Part shown: in pieces, positions 18,485 through 25,729 of the stretch
Position numbering within the stretch: the first letter of the stretch is position 1
How the letters are laid out: each line of letters opens with the position of its first letter
Origin: Solirubrobacterales bacterium
Lineage (GTDB): Bacteria > Actinomycetota > Thermoleophilia > Solirubrobacterales > 70-9
Direction: 5' to 3'
Length of the DNA: 64,000 nucleotides
Assembly: GCA_025936755.1 (NCBI GenBank)
Contig: JAICSS010000004.1
Location: 62,001 to 126,000 of the forward strand
Translations under genes and position numbers: made by a program
The notes under the pieces: generated by a model
Database searches by the model: none
What the model was told of the DNA's origin: nothing
Seen by the model: only the letters and a program-made list of their open reading frames with translations

Positions 18485-21424
18485 CTAGCGCTTGTGCTTG
18501 CGCGACTTGCGGCAGCTCGGCGTCTGCAGCGGCAGCTTCTTCACCTTCAGGACCTTGCCGTTCTGGCCTTCGAAGTTGAGGAAGGAGCGGTTGCGGCGGC
18601 CGCAGAGGTTATGCGAGTTGACCAGGAGGCCTTTCCTGCCGCCCTTCATCTTCAGCACGAACTTGCTCACGGGGACGTCGGGGACGCCGGCGAAGACGGT
18701 CCTCATCCTCTGCTTGGAGGAGCTGATGACGCCGCGCAGCCGCACGTTGACCTGACCGTGCAGGTCCGCCAGCAGGTCGGGCAGTTCGTGGTCGGAGGAG
18801 ACCAGGTAGACGGGGCCTTCCACCTTCTCGTCCAGCAGCGGGCTTTCCGCCCAGGCGTATCCGTATACGGAGCGCGCCGGGCAGGCCGCGGCGGCGAGCT
18901 GCACCCGGGTGCAGACGGTGCCGATGTGGCTCTGGTCGAGGAACTGCGAGTGCGGGAGCGTCAGCGCCGTGCGCCGGATGTTGGCGTCGCCGGGCCGGGC
19001 GACGAGGGTCGCCTGGAAGGCCGGGTGCCCGTTGCGACGCATTTTCTTGCGGCTGCCGATCAGCTTCGTGAACAGCTTCGGCTTGAAGCCGAGCGCTTCG
19101 CAGTCACTGGCCTGGAAGGGGGCGCTGACGCCGAAGGCGCTGAAGGCCGACGGGTTGGTCGGGTCCCCGCCGCCTCCGTTGAGGACGCCGGTGATGGCGA
19201 AGGGTTCGCAGCTGGTCGGGTTGAGGGTGAAGTCGGGCCGGTCCATCTTCAGGTCGACCGAGCGGACGTCGAGCAGGGTGCCGCCGAAGACGTGGGGAAT
19301 CGGGTCGGCGACGGCGTGGATCTGCGCCGTTTCCGGATCGACGAACAGGGCCACCCGCACCACGACCGTGCCGAGGTCATACGGGCCGGCCGTGGCGGGG
19401 GTGACCACTGCGAGGGAGAGAGGAGCCCCGTGGTAGGGGCCCGAGAGGAAGACCTTGCCCTCGATCTCGAGGGGCGAGGGCCCGGTGCCGGCGGCGACCG
19501 CGGCGGTCCCGACCTGGCTCGCGGCGGGACAGCTCGAGGCCGCCTTCTCCTCGGCGCCGGACCTGGCGGCGGCAGCGGCGAGCGCTCCCTCCGGGCAGTA
19601 GGGAATGCCGCGGAGCTTGCCGGTCATCCCGGGCGGGAGGACGACGTCGGCGCCCTTCAGCTCCTGCTGGCCATCCGGGCGCTCAATCCGCACCGAGACC
19701 GGGCTGAAGGCGCCGGCCTTCGAGCTCGCCGGCCCCGCCGCGAAGGCAGGGGCAAACGGTCGCTCGGCCAGCGATTTTGCGCATTTGCCGCCTCCGGGCG
19801 CATCGGTAAGGGTGAAGCTGCTGCTCGGGGTCGCCGGCGGGTTCCCGGACCAGGGGGTCATCACCGCGTGGCCTTTGTTCGGTCCACAGGTGGGAGGGCT
19901 GCTCAGGACCGCGCGGGCGCCGCCGTTAAAGGCGAGGTCGAAGGAGGTGAACGGCACCTGCGGGGTTTCGGCGATCGTCGTCTCGAGCTGGCCCGTGACC
20001 GGGTCGGCGTGCACGTTGCCGACCAGCCGCACCGAGATCCCGTAGCGATCGGATTTGGCCTCGATGAAGATCCGGTACTCCTCGCCGGAGGCCGGGTCCC
20101 GGCTCAACTGCTTGCCGGCGTAGACATTGCCTTCCAGCGCTTCTTCGGGCTGTGGGTTCAATTGGTCGACCAGCGGAGGAGATTCGATCTTCACCTGACC
20201 GATGATCGACTGCGGCGGACAGGCAACCGGGTTCCGGGTGCCCTTGCCGAACTGGGCATCGGTGCAAGTCTGCAGCCCGTTGGCGGCGGAGGGGTTGAGG
20301 CCCATGCCCTGCGGCAGGGTCACCGTCGTGTTCCGGGTGTGGGAGCTGTCCTGCCCGCCGGCTTCTTTCAGGTGGGGGACGGCTACGTCGACTTCGGCCG
20401 CCGCCGGCGAGTTCACGTTCGCGGTGCCGGGCTCGACGTCGATCGTCGGGTGGTAGGGGATCGTGTCGCAGTCCTTGGGTTCGGTCCCCGGCCCGCTGGT
20501 TTCGCTCAGAGGCGGGATCGGCGACTCGAAGTAGGAGGAGTCGTTGGGGAAGTTCGGATCGGGGTCGCCGACCGAGTCGGCGCGGAGGAAGGTCGAGTAG
20601 ATCGACCCGGAGGGTCCGCCGGGTTCCTCCCCCGGCGTCCAGTCATCGGCGTAGGCGGGGCCGAAGCAGGTGGTCGGCGTGGTCAGGAAGGTCCCGTCGC
20701 CGGAGCGACCGTTGAAGACCAGGCGGTTTTTCAGGATCAGCCCTTTTTCGCCGCCGAGCAGTCCGAGGATGCCGCCGAGGCCTTCCGGCAGGGCGGCGGG
20801 CACGTGGATCGTGAAACCCTCGTGGTAGTCATCGGACCAGTCGACGTCACCTTCGAGGAAGACTTCGTTGCCGGCGAGTTCGAGCCCGAACCGAGCCGCC
20901 TCGCCGGCTTTAGGTTCGACGTTGTAGACGGGGACTTCGGTCAGTGGCGCCGTTGGCGGCGAGGGGGTTCCCAGCGGCGGCATCGAGACCGTCACCTGGC
21001 TTTTGCCCACTTCCGTGAGCGGCGAGCAGCCCGAAGCGCCGGCTTCGAAGGTCACGAGTTTGCAGCGGGGGGTCGCGCCGGGATTGACGCTGAGTCCGAC
21101 GGGTAGGTCGACCCGGACGGTCTTCAGTTCGTCGACCGGGGTTTCGCCGGGCGGTTCGTTCTTGATGATGAACTGGGTGAAGCCCCAGTTGGGGTGGGCG
21201 CCGGCGGTTTCGAAGAACTGGTCCGGGGTCGCGATCGAGCACAGTCCGGCGCCGGGTTCGGGCGGTTCGGCGTTGCAGGTCCCGGCCTGCCAGCCGGAGT
21301 CGGCTTCCGGGTGGGCCGGATCGCTCGGGGCGATGATGTCGCCGGTATCGGCCACGGCCACGGGGGCCGTCACCAGCGGCAGGAAGAAGCACAGGCAGAG
21401 CAACAGCGCGCGCGCGTCCAGCAT
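18485..21424 (-). CDS. Large secreted four-module paralog C
   Basis: 979 residues, first of the three tandem paralogs in the direction of transcription. ATG 21424 is chosen because GGAGG precedes it by 9 nt. Earlier in-frame starts (21448, 21541) run into the divergent regulator's promoter. The signal peptide is MLDARALLLCLCFFLPLVTA with cleavage near AVA-DTG. The family blocks are present: SGWQAGTCNAEPPE, DYHEGFTIHVP, FNGRSGDGTFLTTPTTC, LPQGMGLNPSAANGLQTCTD, LPPGMTGKLRGIPYCPEG and VPDVPVSKFVLKMKGGRKG, with a basic tail (CRKSRKHKR). It shares its upstream region with a divergent winged-helix gene. Unknown function; export is well supported. Confidence 0.86.
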   Translation of the reverse strand: MLDARALLLCLCFFLPLVTAPVAVADTGDIIAPSDPAHPEADSGWQAGTCNAEPPEPGAGLCSIATPDQFFETAGAHPNWGFTQFIIKNEPPGETPVDELKTVRVDLPVGLSVNPGATPRCKLVTFEAGASGCSPLTEVGKSQVTVSMPPLGTPSPPTAPLTEVPVYNVEPKAGEAARFGLELAGNEVFLEGDVDWSDDYHEGFTIHVPAALPEGLGGILGLLGGEKGLILKNRLVFNGRSGDGTFLTTPTTCFGPAYADDWTPGEEPGGPSGSIYSTFLRADSVGDPDPNFPNDSSYFESPIPPLSETSGPGTEPKDCDTIPYHPTIDVEPGTANVNSPAAAEVDVAVPHLKEAGGQDSSHTRNTTVTLPQGMGLNPSAANGLQTCTDAQFGKGTRNPVACPPQSIIGQVKIESPPLVDQLNPQPEEALEGNVYAGKQLSRDPASGEEYRIFIEAKSDRYGISVRLVGNVHADPVTGQLETTIAETPQVPFTSFDLAFNGGARAVLSSPPTCGPNKGHAVMTPWSGNPPATPSSSFTLTDAPGGGKCAKSLAERPFAPAFAAGPASSKAGAFSPVSVRIERPDGQQELKGADVVLPPGMTGKLRGIPYCPEGALAAAAARSGAEEKAASSCPAASQVGTAAVAAGTGPSPLEIEGKVFLSGPYHGAPLSLAVVTPATAGPYDLGTVVVRVALFVDPETAQIHAVADPIPHVFGGTLLDVRSVDLKMDRPDFTLNPTSCEPFAITGVLNGGGGDPTNPSAFSAFGVSAPFQASDCEALGFKPKLFTKLIGSRKKMRRNGHPAFQATLVARPGDANIRRTALTLPHSQFLDQSHIGTVCTRVQLAAAACPARSVYGYAWAESPLLDEKVEGPVYLVSSDHELPDLLADLHGQVNVRLRGVISSSKQRMRTVFAGVPDVPVSKFVLKMKGGRKGLLVNSHNLCGRRNRSFLNFEGQNGKVLKVKKLPLQTPSCRKSRKHKR

Positions 21425-21463
21425 CGGAATTTTCCTCCCAAGAAGCATCCTCGACGAAAAGAC

Positions 21464-21505
21464 TACCCGAAAATAATGACTTGAATCAGTAATTTTGGGT
21501 AATAT
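21464..21505. promoter_or_regulatory. Operator-like inverted repeat and leaderless promoter
   Basis: TACCCGAAAATAA (21464-21476) and TAATTTTGGGTA (21490-21501) form a near-perfect inverted repeat in the 87-bp divergent gap. The rightward promoter overlaps it: ATGACT (21476-21481), 18-bp spacer, TAATAT (21500-21505), then 6 nt to the ATG at 21512. A protein bound here would affect both the regulator and paralog C. The segment is strikingly AT-rich for this genome. Confidence 0.55.
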
Positions 21506-21511
21506 CGGCTC

Positions 21512-21958
21512 ATGCCAACCCATAATGGACATTCCCCCCACTCCATCCCCGTAAACGACGATTCCTCTGCCGCCTCACCGCAGAATGGGCTAAACGGCAA
21601 TGGCCACTCCGCCCTTCCCGTCAACTGGGAGCGACTGGCCCGGGCGACCGCCCATCCCCTGCGCGTCTCGATCCTCGAAATCCTCGGGATCGACGGCGGC
21701 CGGGTCCTCTCTCCCAGCGATCTCAGCCGCGAGCTGCAGATTCCCCTCAGCAACACCAACTACCACGTCACCGAGCTGGCGAAAGCGGGCTTGATCGAAC
21801 TGGTGCGGGAGCGCCAGGTGCGCGGCGCGACCGAGCACTTCTACCGCCTGCCCGACGCCGCGCTTGCCGCCGAAGCCGAGGACACCGAAGAGGGCGCCGA
21901 GGACGAGGGCAGCGAGGAGCCTGCCGAAGGAACGAGGCGCGCCTGGGCTATGGCCTAG
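21512..21958 (+). CDS. Winged-helix (ArsR-like) regulator
   Basis: 148 residues. A disordered Asn/Ser/His-rich start (about 1-35) precedes a clear winged helix: WERLARATAHPLRVSILEIL, LSPSDLSRELQIPLSNTNYH, VTELAKAGLIELVRERQVRG. The tail (about 115-148) is strongly acidic (EAEDTEEGAEDEGSEEPAEG). It has no Cys pair of the metal-sensing ArsR type, so the signal is unknown. Its divergent position and shared operator make it the likely regulator of the secreted paralogs, which is inference. It has no Shine-Dalgarno sequence; a -10 hexamer lies 6 nt before the ATG. Confidence 0.82.
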   Translation: MPTHNGHSPHSIPVNDDSSAASPQNGLNGNGHSALPVNWERLARATAHPLRVSILEILGIDGGRVLSPSDLSRELQIPLSNTNYHVTELAKAGLIELVRERQVRGATEHFYRLPDAALAAEAEDTEEGAEDEGSEEPAEGTRRAWAMA

Positions 21959-21979
21959 CCACGCCCAGGCGATCCGTCG

Positions 21980-22273
21980 CTACGCCTCCAGCTCGATCGC
22001 GAGCTCGTATTTGTCGACGCCTACGCGCTGGCCCATGCCCTCACCGGGCGGAGTCATCGAGTTCAGCGTCGCGTCCCCCTGCCGGTAGTCCTCCTCGGTC
22101 TCGAAGAGGGTGATCGCCATCGCCCTGCCGCCCTCGAGGTCGTGCAGGATCCAGAGCTTCTTCGCCGGCACTCCCTCCGGCGGCCCTGACCCGGCGTCGG
22201 CGCGGATCCTCTCCACGCTGTCCTTCATCGCCTCGGCGTCGGCCCCCTCCCAACGCACAACCCTTGCGTACAT
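21980..22273 (-). CDS. Small dimeric alpha/beta-barrel-like protein
   Basis: 97 residues: MYARVVRWEGADAEAMKDSV, then a helix, KLWILHDLEGGRAMAITLFE, TEEDYRQGDATLNSM and a last strand RVGVDKYELAIELEA. This strand-helix-strand pattern is that of ferredoxin-like, antibiotic-biosynthesis-monooxygenase-type (ABM) proteins, which usually form dimers. No catalytic residues can be named. It has a strong AGGAGG site 5 nt before the ATG and an inverted repeat CCTGTC/GACAGG (22282-22304) just upstream. Confidence 0.78.
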   Translation of the reverse strand: MYARVVRWEGADAEAMKDSVERIRADAGSGPPEGVPAKKLWILHDLEGGRAMAITLFETEEDYRQGDATLNSMTPPGEGMGQRVGVDKYELAIELEA

Positions 22274-22363
22274 GACTTCCTCCTGTCCTGGTTGGGGTGA
22301 CAGGGCAAGCGGACCACGTTCCCGGGGCTAAATCAAGGGCTTCTGCGTCGGCGACCGAGCCGC

Positions 22364-23605
22364 CTACGGCCGAAACCACTCCGCACGCCCCTGGGCAGCC
22401 TTCGCAATCGTCTCCACGGCTGCATCCGCGTACTCGTCCTCACCCGCCAGGCGTGGGGCCGCCGCGACGGTCTCTTCCACGAACGGGACCATTCGCCGAT
22501 CCAGGAAGCGGGGAGCGAATCCGACCTGGTCGGCGAGCCTCTCCCAGGCCCGCCTGTCCACTTCACCCAGGTGGGTCGCTCCGTCGATCGACATCGCCAG
22601 CCGCGTGGTCAGCCCCGAATAGGCCGCGGTAGAGAGGAGGTCGTAGAAAGGCGCCAGGCTGGGGGCAGGCGAGTCGTAGAGCAGGGAGTAGTTCTTCCCA
22701 TGGGCATCGCAGTTGCCGATCAGGACGTTGAAGACGAGGGCCAGCCAAAGCTGCTGCCGATCGCGAGCCGGCGCCGTCGACTTCTCGTCGATCAGGTGCA
22801 TGCTCTCGCGAACTCCGGGACCGCCTTCGTGCTGGTACTTCTCCACGTATAGCCTGCCCAGCGCTTGGCAGAAGTCCTCTTGGTGAAGGCGGCGGATCGG
22901 CTCCTGCGTGAGGTCCCGGTCGTAACGGGTGACGATCAGGAAAGGCAGGCCGGAGATCGTCTCGGCTCGTCGGACCTGGGCCACGTTGAGACCGACCTGC
23001 TCCGCCAAGCGCATGCAGAAGAACTCGTTCGCCACGAGGCCGGGGAAGCGCTCCGGCTCCGGCTTGAGGATGTGGGTGGTGGCCCGGCGGGAGCCGTGCG
23101 GCAGGGCGAAGCCATCCCCGACCTCGACGACCGGCAGCTTGCTCTGCGCCCCGGCCAGGGACATCCGCACCTCGCCCTTGTCGTCTACCGCGAAGGGGCG
23201 CTGCGGCAGCTGCCTCAAGATCTCGTCGAGCTCCGCCGGGGAGAGAACCTGTAGCCCATCCGGTTCGACCCCTCCGTCCTCACGGTCAGCGGGCACGAGA
23301 GTCACGGCGCCAGCGACATCGCCGCCAAAGCGCTCGAGCAGCTTGTAGTCGTTGGCCGCCGAAATCCCGGTCGCGAGGGCGACCTGCGCACGCACGTCCT
23401 CCTCGGGCAACAGGTTCCCGAAGAAGGCGAGGCAATCGCGATGTGGATAGGCCTTTGCCCTGACCGGCAGGTTCACCGAGAGAGGCGGCCCGCCGATATC
23501 GACGTAGGACTGGTCGTAGCGAAATTGCAGGTTGCCGTTGTCCTTGCGCAGCAAAGACCCGGCGAGCCTGTCGTTCAGGCGAACGTCAAGAGCCGGCTTC
23601 GCCAC
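22364..23605 (-). CDS. hipA: HipA-family Ser/Thr kinase toxin
   Basis: 413 residues, full-length HipA. The N-terminal subdomain ends near 100 (FFGNLLPEEDVRAQVA). The activation loop MSLAGAQSKLPV matches the loop carrying the autophosphorylated Ser in E. coli HipA. The catalytic LIGNCDAHGKNYSLL and the metal-binding APFYDLLST are intact, so an active kinase is expected. E. coli HipA phosphorylates GltX and causes persistence; the target here is not known. It overlaps hipB by 20 bp. Confidence 0.92.
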   Translation of the reverse strand: MAKPALDVRLNDRLAGSLLRKDNGNLQFRYDQSYVDIGGPPLSVNLPVRAKAYPHRDCLAFFGNLLPEEDVRAQVALATGISAANDYKLLERFGGDVAGAVTLVPADREDGGVEPDGLQVLSPAELDEILRQLPQRPFAVDDKGEVRMSLAGAQSKLPVVEVGDGFALPHGSRRATTHILKPEPERFPGLVANEFFCMRLAEQVGLNVAQVRRAETISGLPFLIVTRYDRDLTQEPIRRLHQEDFCQALGRLYVEKYQHEGGPGVRESMHLIDEKSTAPARDRQQLWLALVFNVLIGNCDAHGKNYSLLYDSPAPSLAPFYDLLSTAAYSGLTTRLAMSIDGATHLGEVDRRAWERLADQVGFAPRFLDRRMVPFVEETVAAAPRLAGEDEYADAAVETIAKAAQGRAEWFRP

Positions 23606-23813
23606 GCGTCTCCACCCCGACGTTTAGGCCGAGCGCCCGCGCTGCGTTCAACACGATCTCGAGTTGGACGGTCTCCTTACCGCCCTCGAGCTGACCGATG
23701 ACCCTGCGGTTGACCCCGATCGAGAGCGCAAGATCGTCCTGCGTCAGCTTCAGCTCGCGACGACGACGCCGGATGGCGGAACCCAGCGCGGAGGGTGAAT
23801 TCGTCTCCCGCAT
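23586..23813 (-). CDS. hipB: HipB-family XRE antitoxin/repressor
   Basis: 75 residues with a Cro/C1-type HTH: LGSAIRRRRRELKLTQDDLA, LSIGVNRRVIGQLEGGKETV, then VLNAARALGLNVGVET. HipB dimers bind HipA and repress the hipBA operon. The gene precedes and overlaps hipA, the standard order. A long inverted repeat upstream (23831-23899) is the likely operator pair. Confidence 0.9.
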   Translation of the reverse strand: MRETNSPSALGSAIRRRRRELKLTQDDLALSIGVNRRVIGQLEGGKETVQLEIVLNAARALGLNVGVETRGEAGS

Positions 23814-23830
23814 GAGCGAACTCTAGCATC

Positions 23831-23899
23831 ATGAGATCGATCGGTAACATTTCCTCCGCCGGACGCTGGATTCGCCATAAAGCGATCGATCGGTCTCAT
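23831..23899. promoter_or_regulatory. Inverted operator-like repeats upstream of hipB
   Basis: ATGAGATCGATCG (23831-23843) and CGATCGGTCTCAT (23887-23899) match as an inverted repeat at 12 of 13 positions, separated by 43 bp. Each arm contains its own CGATCG palindrome. The spacing would let two HipB dimers bind and loop or bend DNA, as known for hipBA control. Confidence 0.55.
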
Positions 23900-23933
23900 C
23901 GGCGGGGAGCGCCGGGGGCGCGCCTCGAAGAGA

Positions 23934-24006
23934 AGCGGACGACGGGGGTCGAACCCGCGACCTCAAGCTTGGGAAGCTTGCGCTCTACCAACTGAGCTAC
24001 GTCCGC
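23934..24006 (-). tRNA. tRNA-Gly (anticodon CCC)
   Basis: Minus-strand cloverleaf of 73 nt including the discriminator T. The acceptor stem GCGGACG pairs with CGTCCGC, the D arm is GCTC...GAGC, and the anticodon stem CAAGC/GCTTG encloses the loop TTCCCAA. The T arm carries GGTTCGACC. Anticodon CCC reads the glycine codon GGG. CCA is not encoded. The gene sits between hipBA and ccmG, and no attachment-site duplication is seen nearby. Confidence 0.96.
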
Positions 24007-24069
24007 GTGGGGGTGATTCTAGGGATGGGCGAGCTGCCGGGAGGCGCTGGGATCTAGTCTTCGGCGTCC

Positions 24070-24594
24070 GTGAGCTTTCGCTCTGTCATCGCGGTCCTGG
24101 GCGTGCTGGCCGTCGTCGGCCTGCTCGTCTTCGGGCTGGTCGTGAAGGGGTCCTCGGGGCTGGCGATCGGGGATCCGGTGCCGACCTCGGCGCTGCCGCG
24201 GCTGGAAGGGAGCGGAGACGAATCGCTCGCCCGCTATCGCGGCCGCTGGGTGCTGGTCAACTTCTGGGCCTCCTGGTGCGAACCCTGCCGCGCCGAGGCG
24301 CCGGCGCTGGAGAAGTTCCAGCGGCAGCACGGCGGCCCGCGGTTCGAGGTGCTCGGGATCGACACCCGCGACCTCAGCGGCGACGGGCGCGACTTCGTCC
24401 ACGAATTCGGCCTCTCCTATCCCCAGCTGCGGGACGGGGACGGGGGCGCCGCCCACGACTACGGGACCAGCGGCGTGCCCGAGACCTTCCTCGTCGACCC
24501 GAGGGGCAAGCTGCGCCTGCACGTTCCGGGGCCGGTCGACGCTGAAATCCTGGAAGGCTCGGTGGCGCCGCTGCTGCCCGGGGGGAAGTCGTGA
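24070..24594 (+). CDS. ccmG: Thiol-disulfide oxidoreductase CcmG/DsbE
   Basis: 174 residues: an N-terminal membrane anchor (about 5-27), then a thioredoxin fold with the active site FWASWCEPCRAEAP, cis-Pro region TSGVPETFLVDP and the CcmG-like GRWVLVNFW. CcmG keeps the CxxCH cysteines of apocytochrome c reduced for heme attachment on the outer membrane face. The GTG start follows TAGTCT by 9 nt. Its stop overlaps the start of ccmH (GTGA). Confidence 0.9.
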   Translation: MSFRSVIAVLGVLAVVGLLVFGLVVKGSSGLAIGDPVPTSALPRLEGSGDESLARYRGRWVLVNFWASWCEPCRAEAPALEKFQRQHGGPRFEVLGIDTRDLSGDGRDFVHEFGLSYPQLRDGDGGAAHDYGTSGVPETFLVDPRGKLRLHVPGPVDAEILEGSVAPLLPGGKS

Positions 24595-25046
24595 GGGCTC
24601 GGGCAATCGTCTTCGCCGCGCTGGCCCTGGCGCTGCTGGCGCCGGCCGCCGCGGCCGCCGAGCGGGCCTCGCTGACCGAAATCGAAAAGCAGGTGATGTG
24701 CCCCGTCTGCGGCACCCTGCTGCAGCTGGCCGAATCGCCGCAGGCCCAGCGCGAGCGCGTCTTCATCAGCCACCTGATCGACGAAGGCAAGACCGAAGCG
24801 GAAATCAAGGACGCGCTGGTCGTCGAGTACGGCGACGAGGTCCTCGCCCTGCCGCCCGACTCCGGCTTCAGCCTCTCCGCCTACCTCGTTCCGATCCTCG
24901 CCCTGCTGGCCGCGGCGGCGGCGCTGGCGATCGGGGTGCTGCGCTGGCGTCGTGCCGGCGGCGGGCCCTCGGAGGACGAGCCCGCGGCGCCGAGCGAGCG
25001 GGACTCGGAGCGGCTCGACGCCGACCTCGCCCGCTATGACCTCTGA
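24591..25046 (+). CDS. ccmH: Cytochrome c maturation protein CcmH
   Basis: 151 residues: signal peptide (cleavage near AAA-ERA), the redox motif VMCPVCGTLLQLAESPQAQ, helices with INxLIDEGKTEAEIKDALV-like pattern, then a membrane helix (about 96-118) and an acidic tail. CcmH works with CcmG and CcmF to present reduced apocytochrome. Other System I genes (ccmA, B, C) are not in this window. It is coupled to ccmG and converges with the next minus-strand gene, overlapping it by 13 bp. Confidence 0.9.
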   Translation: MRARAIVFAALALALLAPAAAAAERASLTEIEKQVMCPVCGTLLQLAESPQAQRERVFISHLIDEGKTEAEIKDALVVEYGDEVLALPPDSGFSLSAYLVPILALLAAAAALAIGVLRWRRAGGGPSEDEPAAPSERDSERLDADLARYDL

Positions 25047-25729
25047 ACCCAGGCCGTCCCTGTAACCGCGACCGAGCCGAGCGTCGCCGGCGGGAGGCGA
25101 CGGATCGCCGCCCGAATCTCCCGGCCCTCGCGGCCCCTGGCCTCGTCCCCGCCCAGGCCGGCGACCGCCGCCTCCGCCTGCGAAGCCACCGCCAGGCATG
25201 AGCCGGGTTCGCCGAGCACCGGCGGGGCGAGCAGGAGGACGAGCTCGTAGGCCTGGCGCAGCTTGCCGACCATGTGGGAGAAGCTCTGCAGGCCGAGCAG
25301 CGTTTCCGCCTTCGGCGCCGGCCGGCCGGCGCCGATGCAGACGAGCGGGTCGACGAGGCCCCCCGCCGCCGGACCGGCGAGGACGATCGGCTGCAGGACG
25401 TCCGCCGGCTCGGCCTCCCAGCGGAGGTACTCGTGCAGGCCGGGGGCGGCGGCGAGGCCGATCTGGGCCGCGAGCCGCGGCTGGGCGAGGGCGCAGTCGA
25501 CGAGGACCGTGCGGCGACCGGAGGCGCTCGCGGCCACGGCCAGCCCGACCGCCGTCACCGTCGGCTCGCCGCCCTCGCCGGCTACCAGCACCACCCGGTG
25601 CGGCGCCAGCGCCCCCAGCGCCTCGCCCAGCCGCTCGAAGTCGCCGCGCCGCAGCGACCACGCCCCCGAGCCCGGCGCGGGGCCGGCGATCTCCGCCAGG
25701 AGCGGGAGCCTGGCGCGGCCCCGCAGCAT
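25034..25729 (-). CDS. Degenerate MinD/CpsD-like protein
   Basis: 231 residues. The layout RVVLVAGEGGEPTVTAVGLA, then ASGRRTVLVDCALAQPRLAA, is that of CpsD/MinD-type ATPases (Walker A then the LLIDxDxRxP strand). The Walker A Gly-Lys-Thr/Ser is missing (GEGGEPT instead of a GEGKTT-like loop), and the second Asp of the deviant motif is absent. Later YELVLLLAPPVLGEP aligns with the family's third strand. It probably does not hydrolyse ATP. Its ATG overlaps the argS stop (TGATG), so it is translated with argS. Role unknown; an adaptor or septum/polysaccharide regulator is speculation. Confidence 0.7.
   Translation of the reverse strand: MLRGRARLPLLAEIAGPAPGSGAWSLRRGDFERLGEALGALAPHRVVLVAGEGGEPTVTAVGLAVAASASGRRTVLVDCALAQPRLAAQIGLAAAPGLHEYLRWEAEPADVLQPIVLAGPAAGGLVDPLVCIGAGRPAPKAETLLGLQSFSHMVGKLRQAYELVLLLAPPVLGEPGSCLAVASQAEAAVAGLGGDEARGREGREIRAAIRRLPPATLGSVAVTGTAWVQRS

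Noticed and set aside
12317-21106. Very long plus-strand open frames opposite the three secreted paralogs (each 870-1013 codons)
   Set aside because: They are antisense shadows produced by strong GC bias; their translations are Arg/Gly/Val/Asp-rich with no domain logic, while the minus-strand frames have signal peptides and conserved paralogous blocks.
23934-24006. tRNA-Gly as an integration site for an island
   Set aside because: No duplicated tRNA 3' end and no integrase gene found in the window, although hipBA lies beside it.
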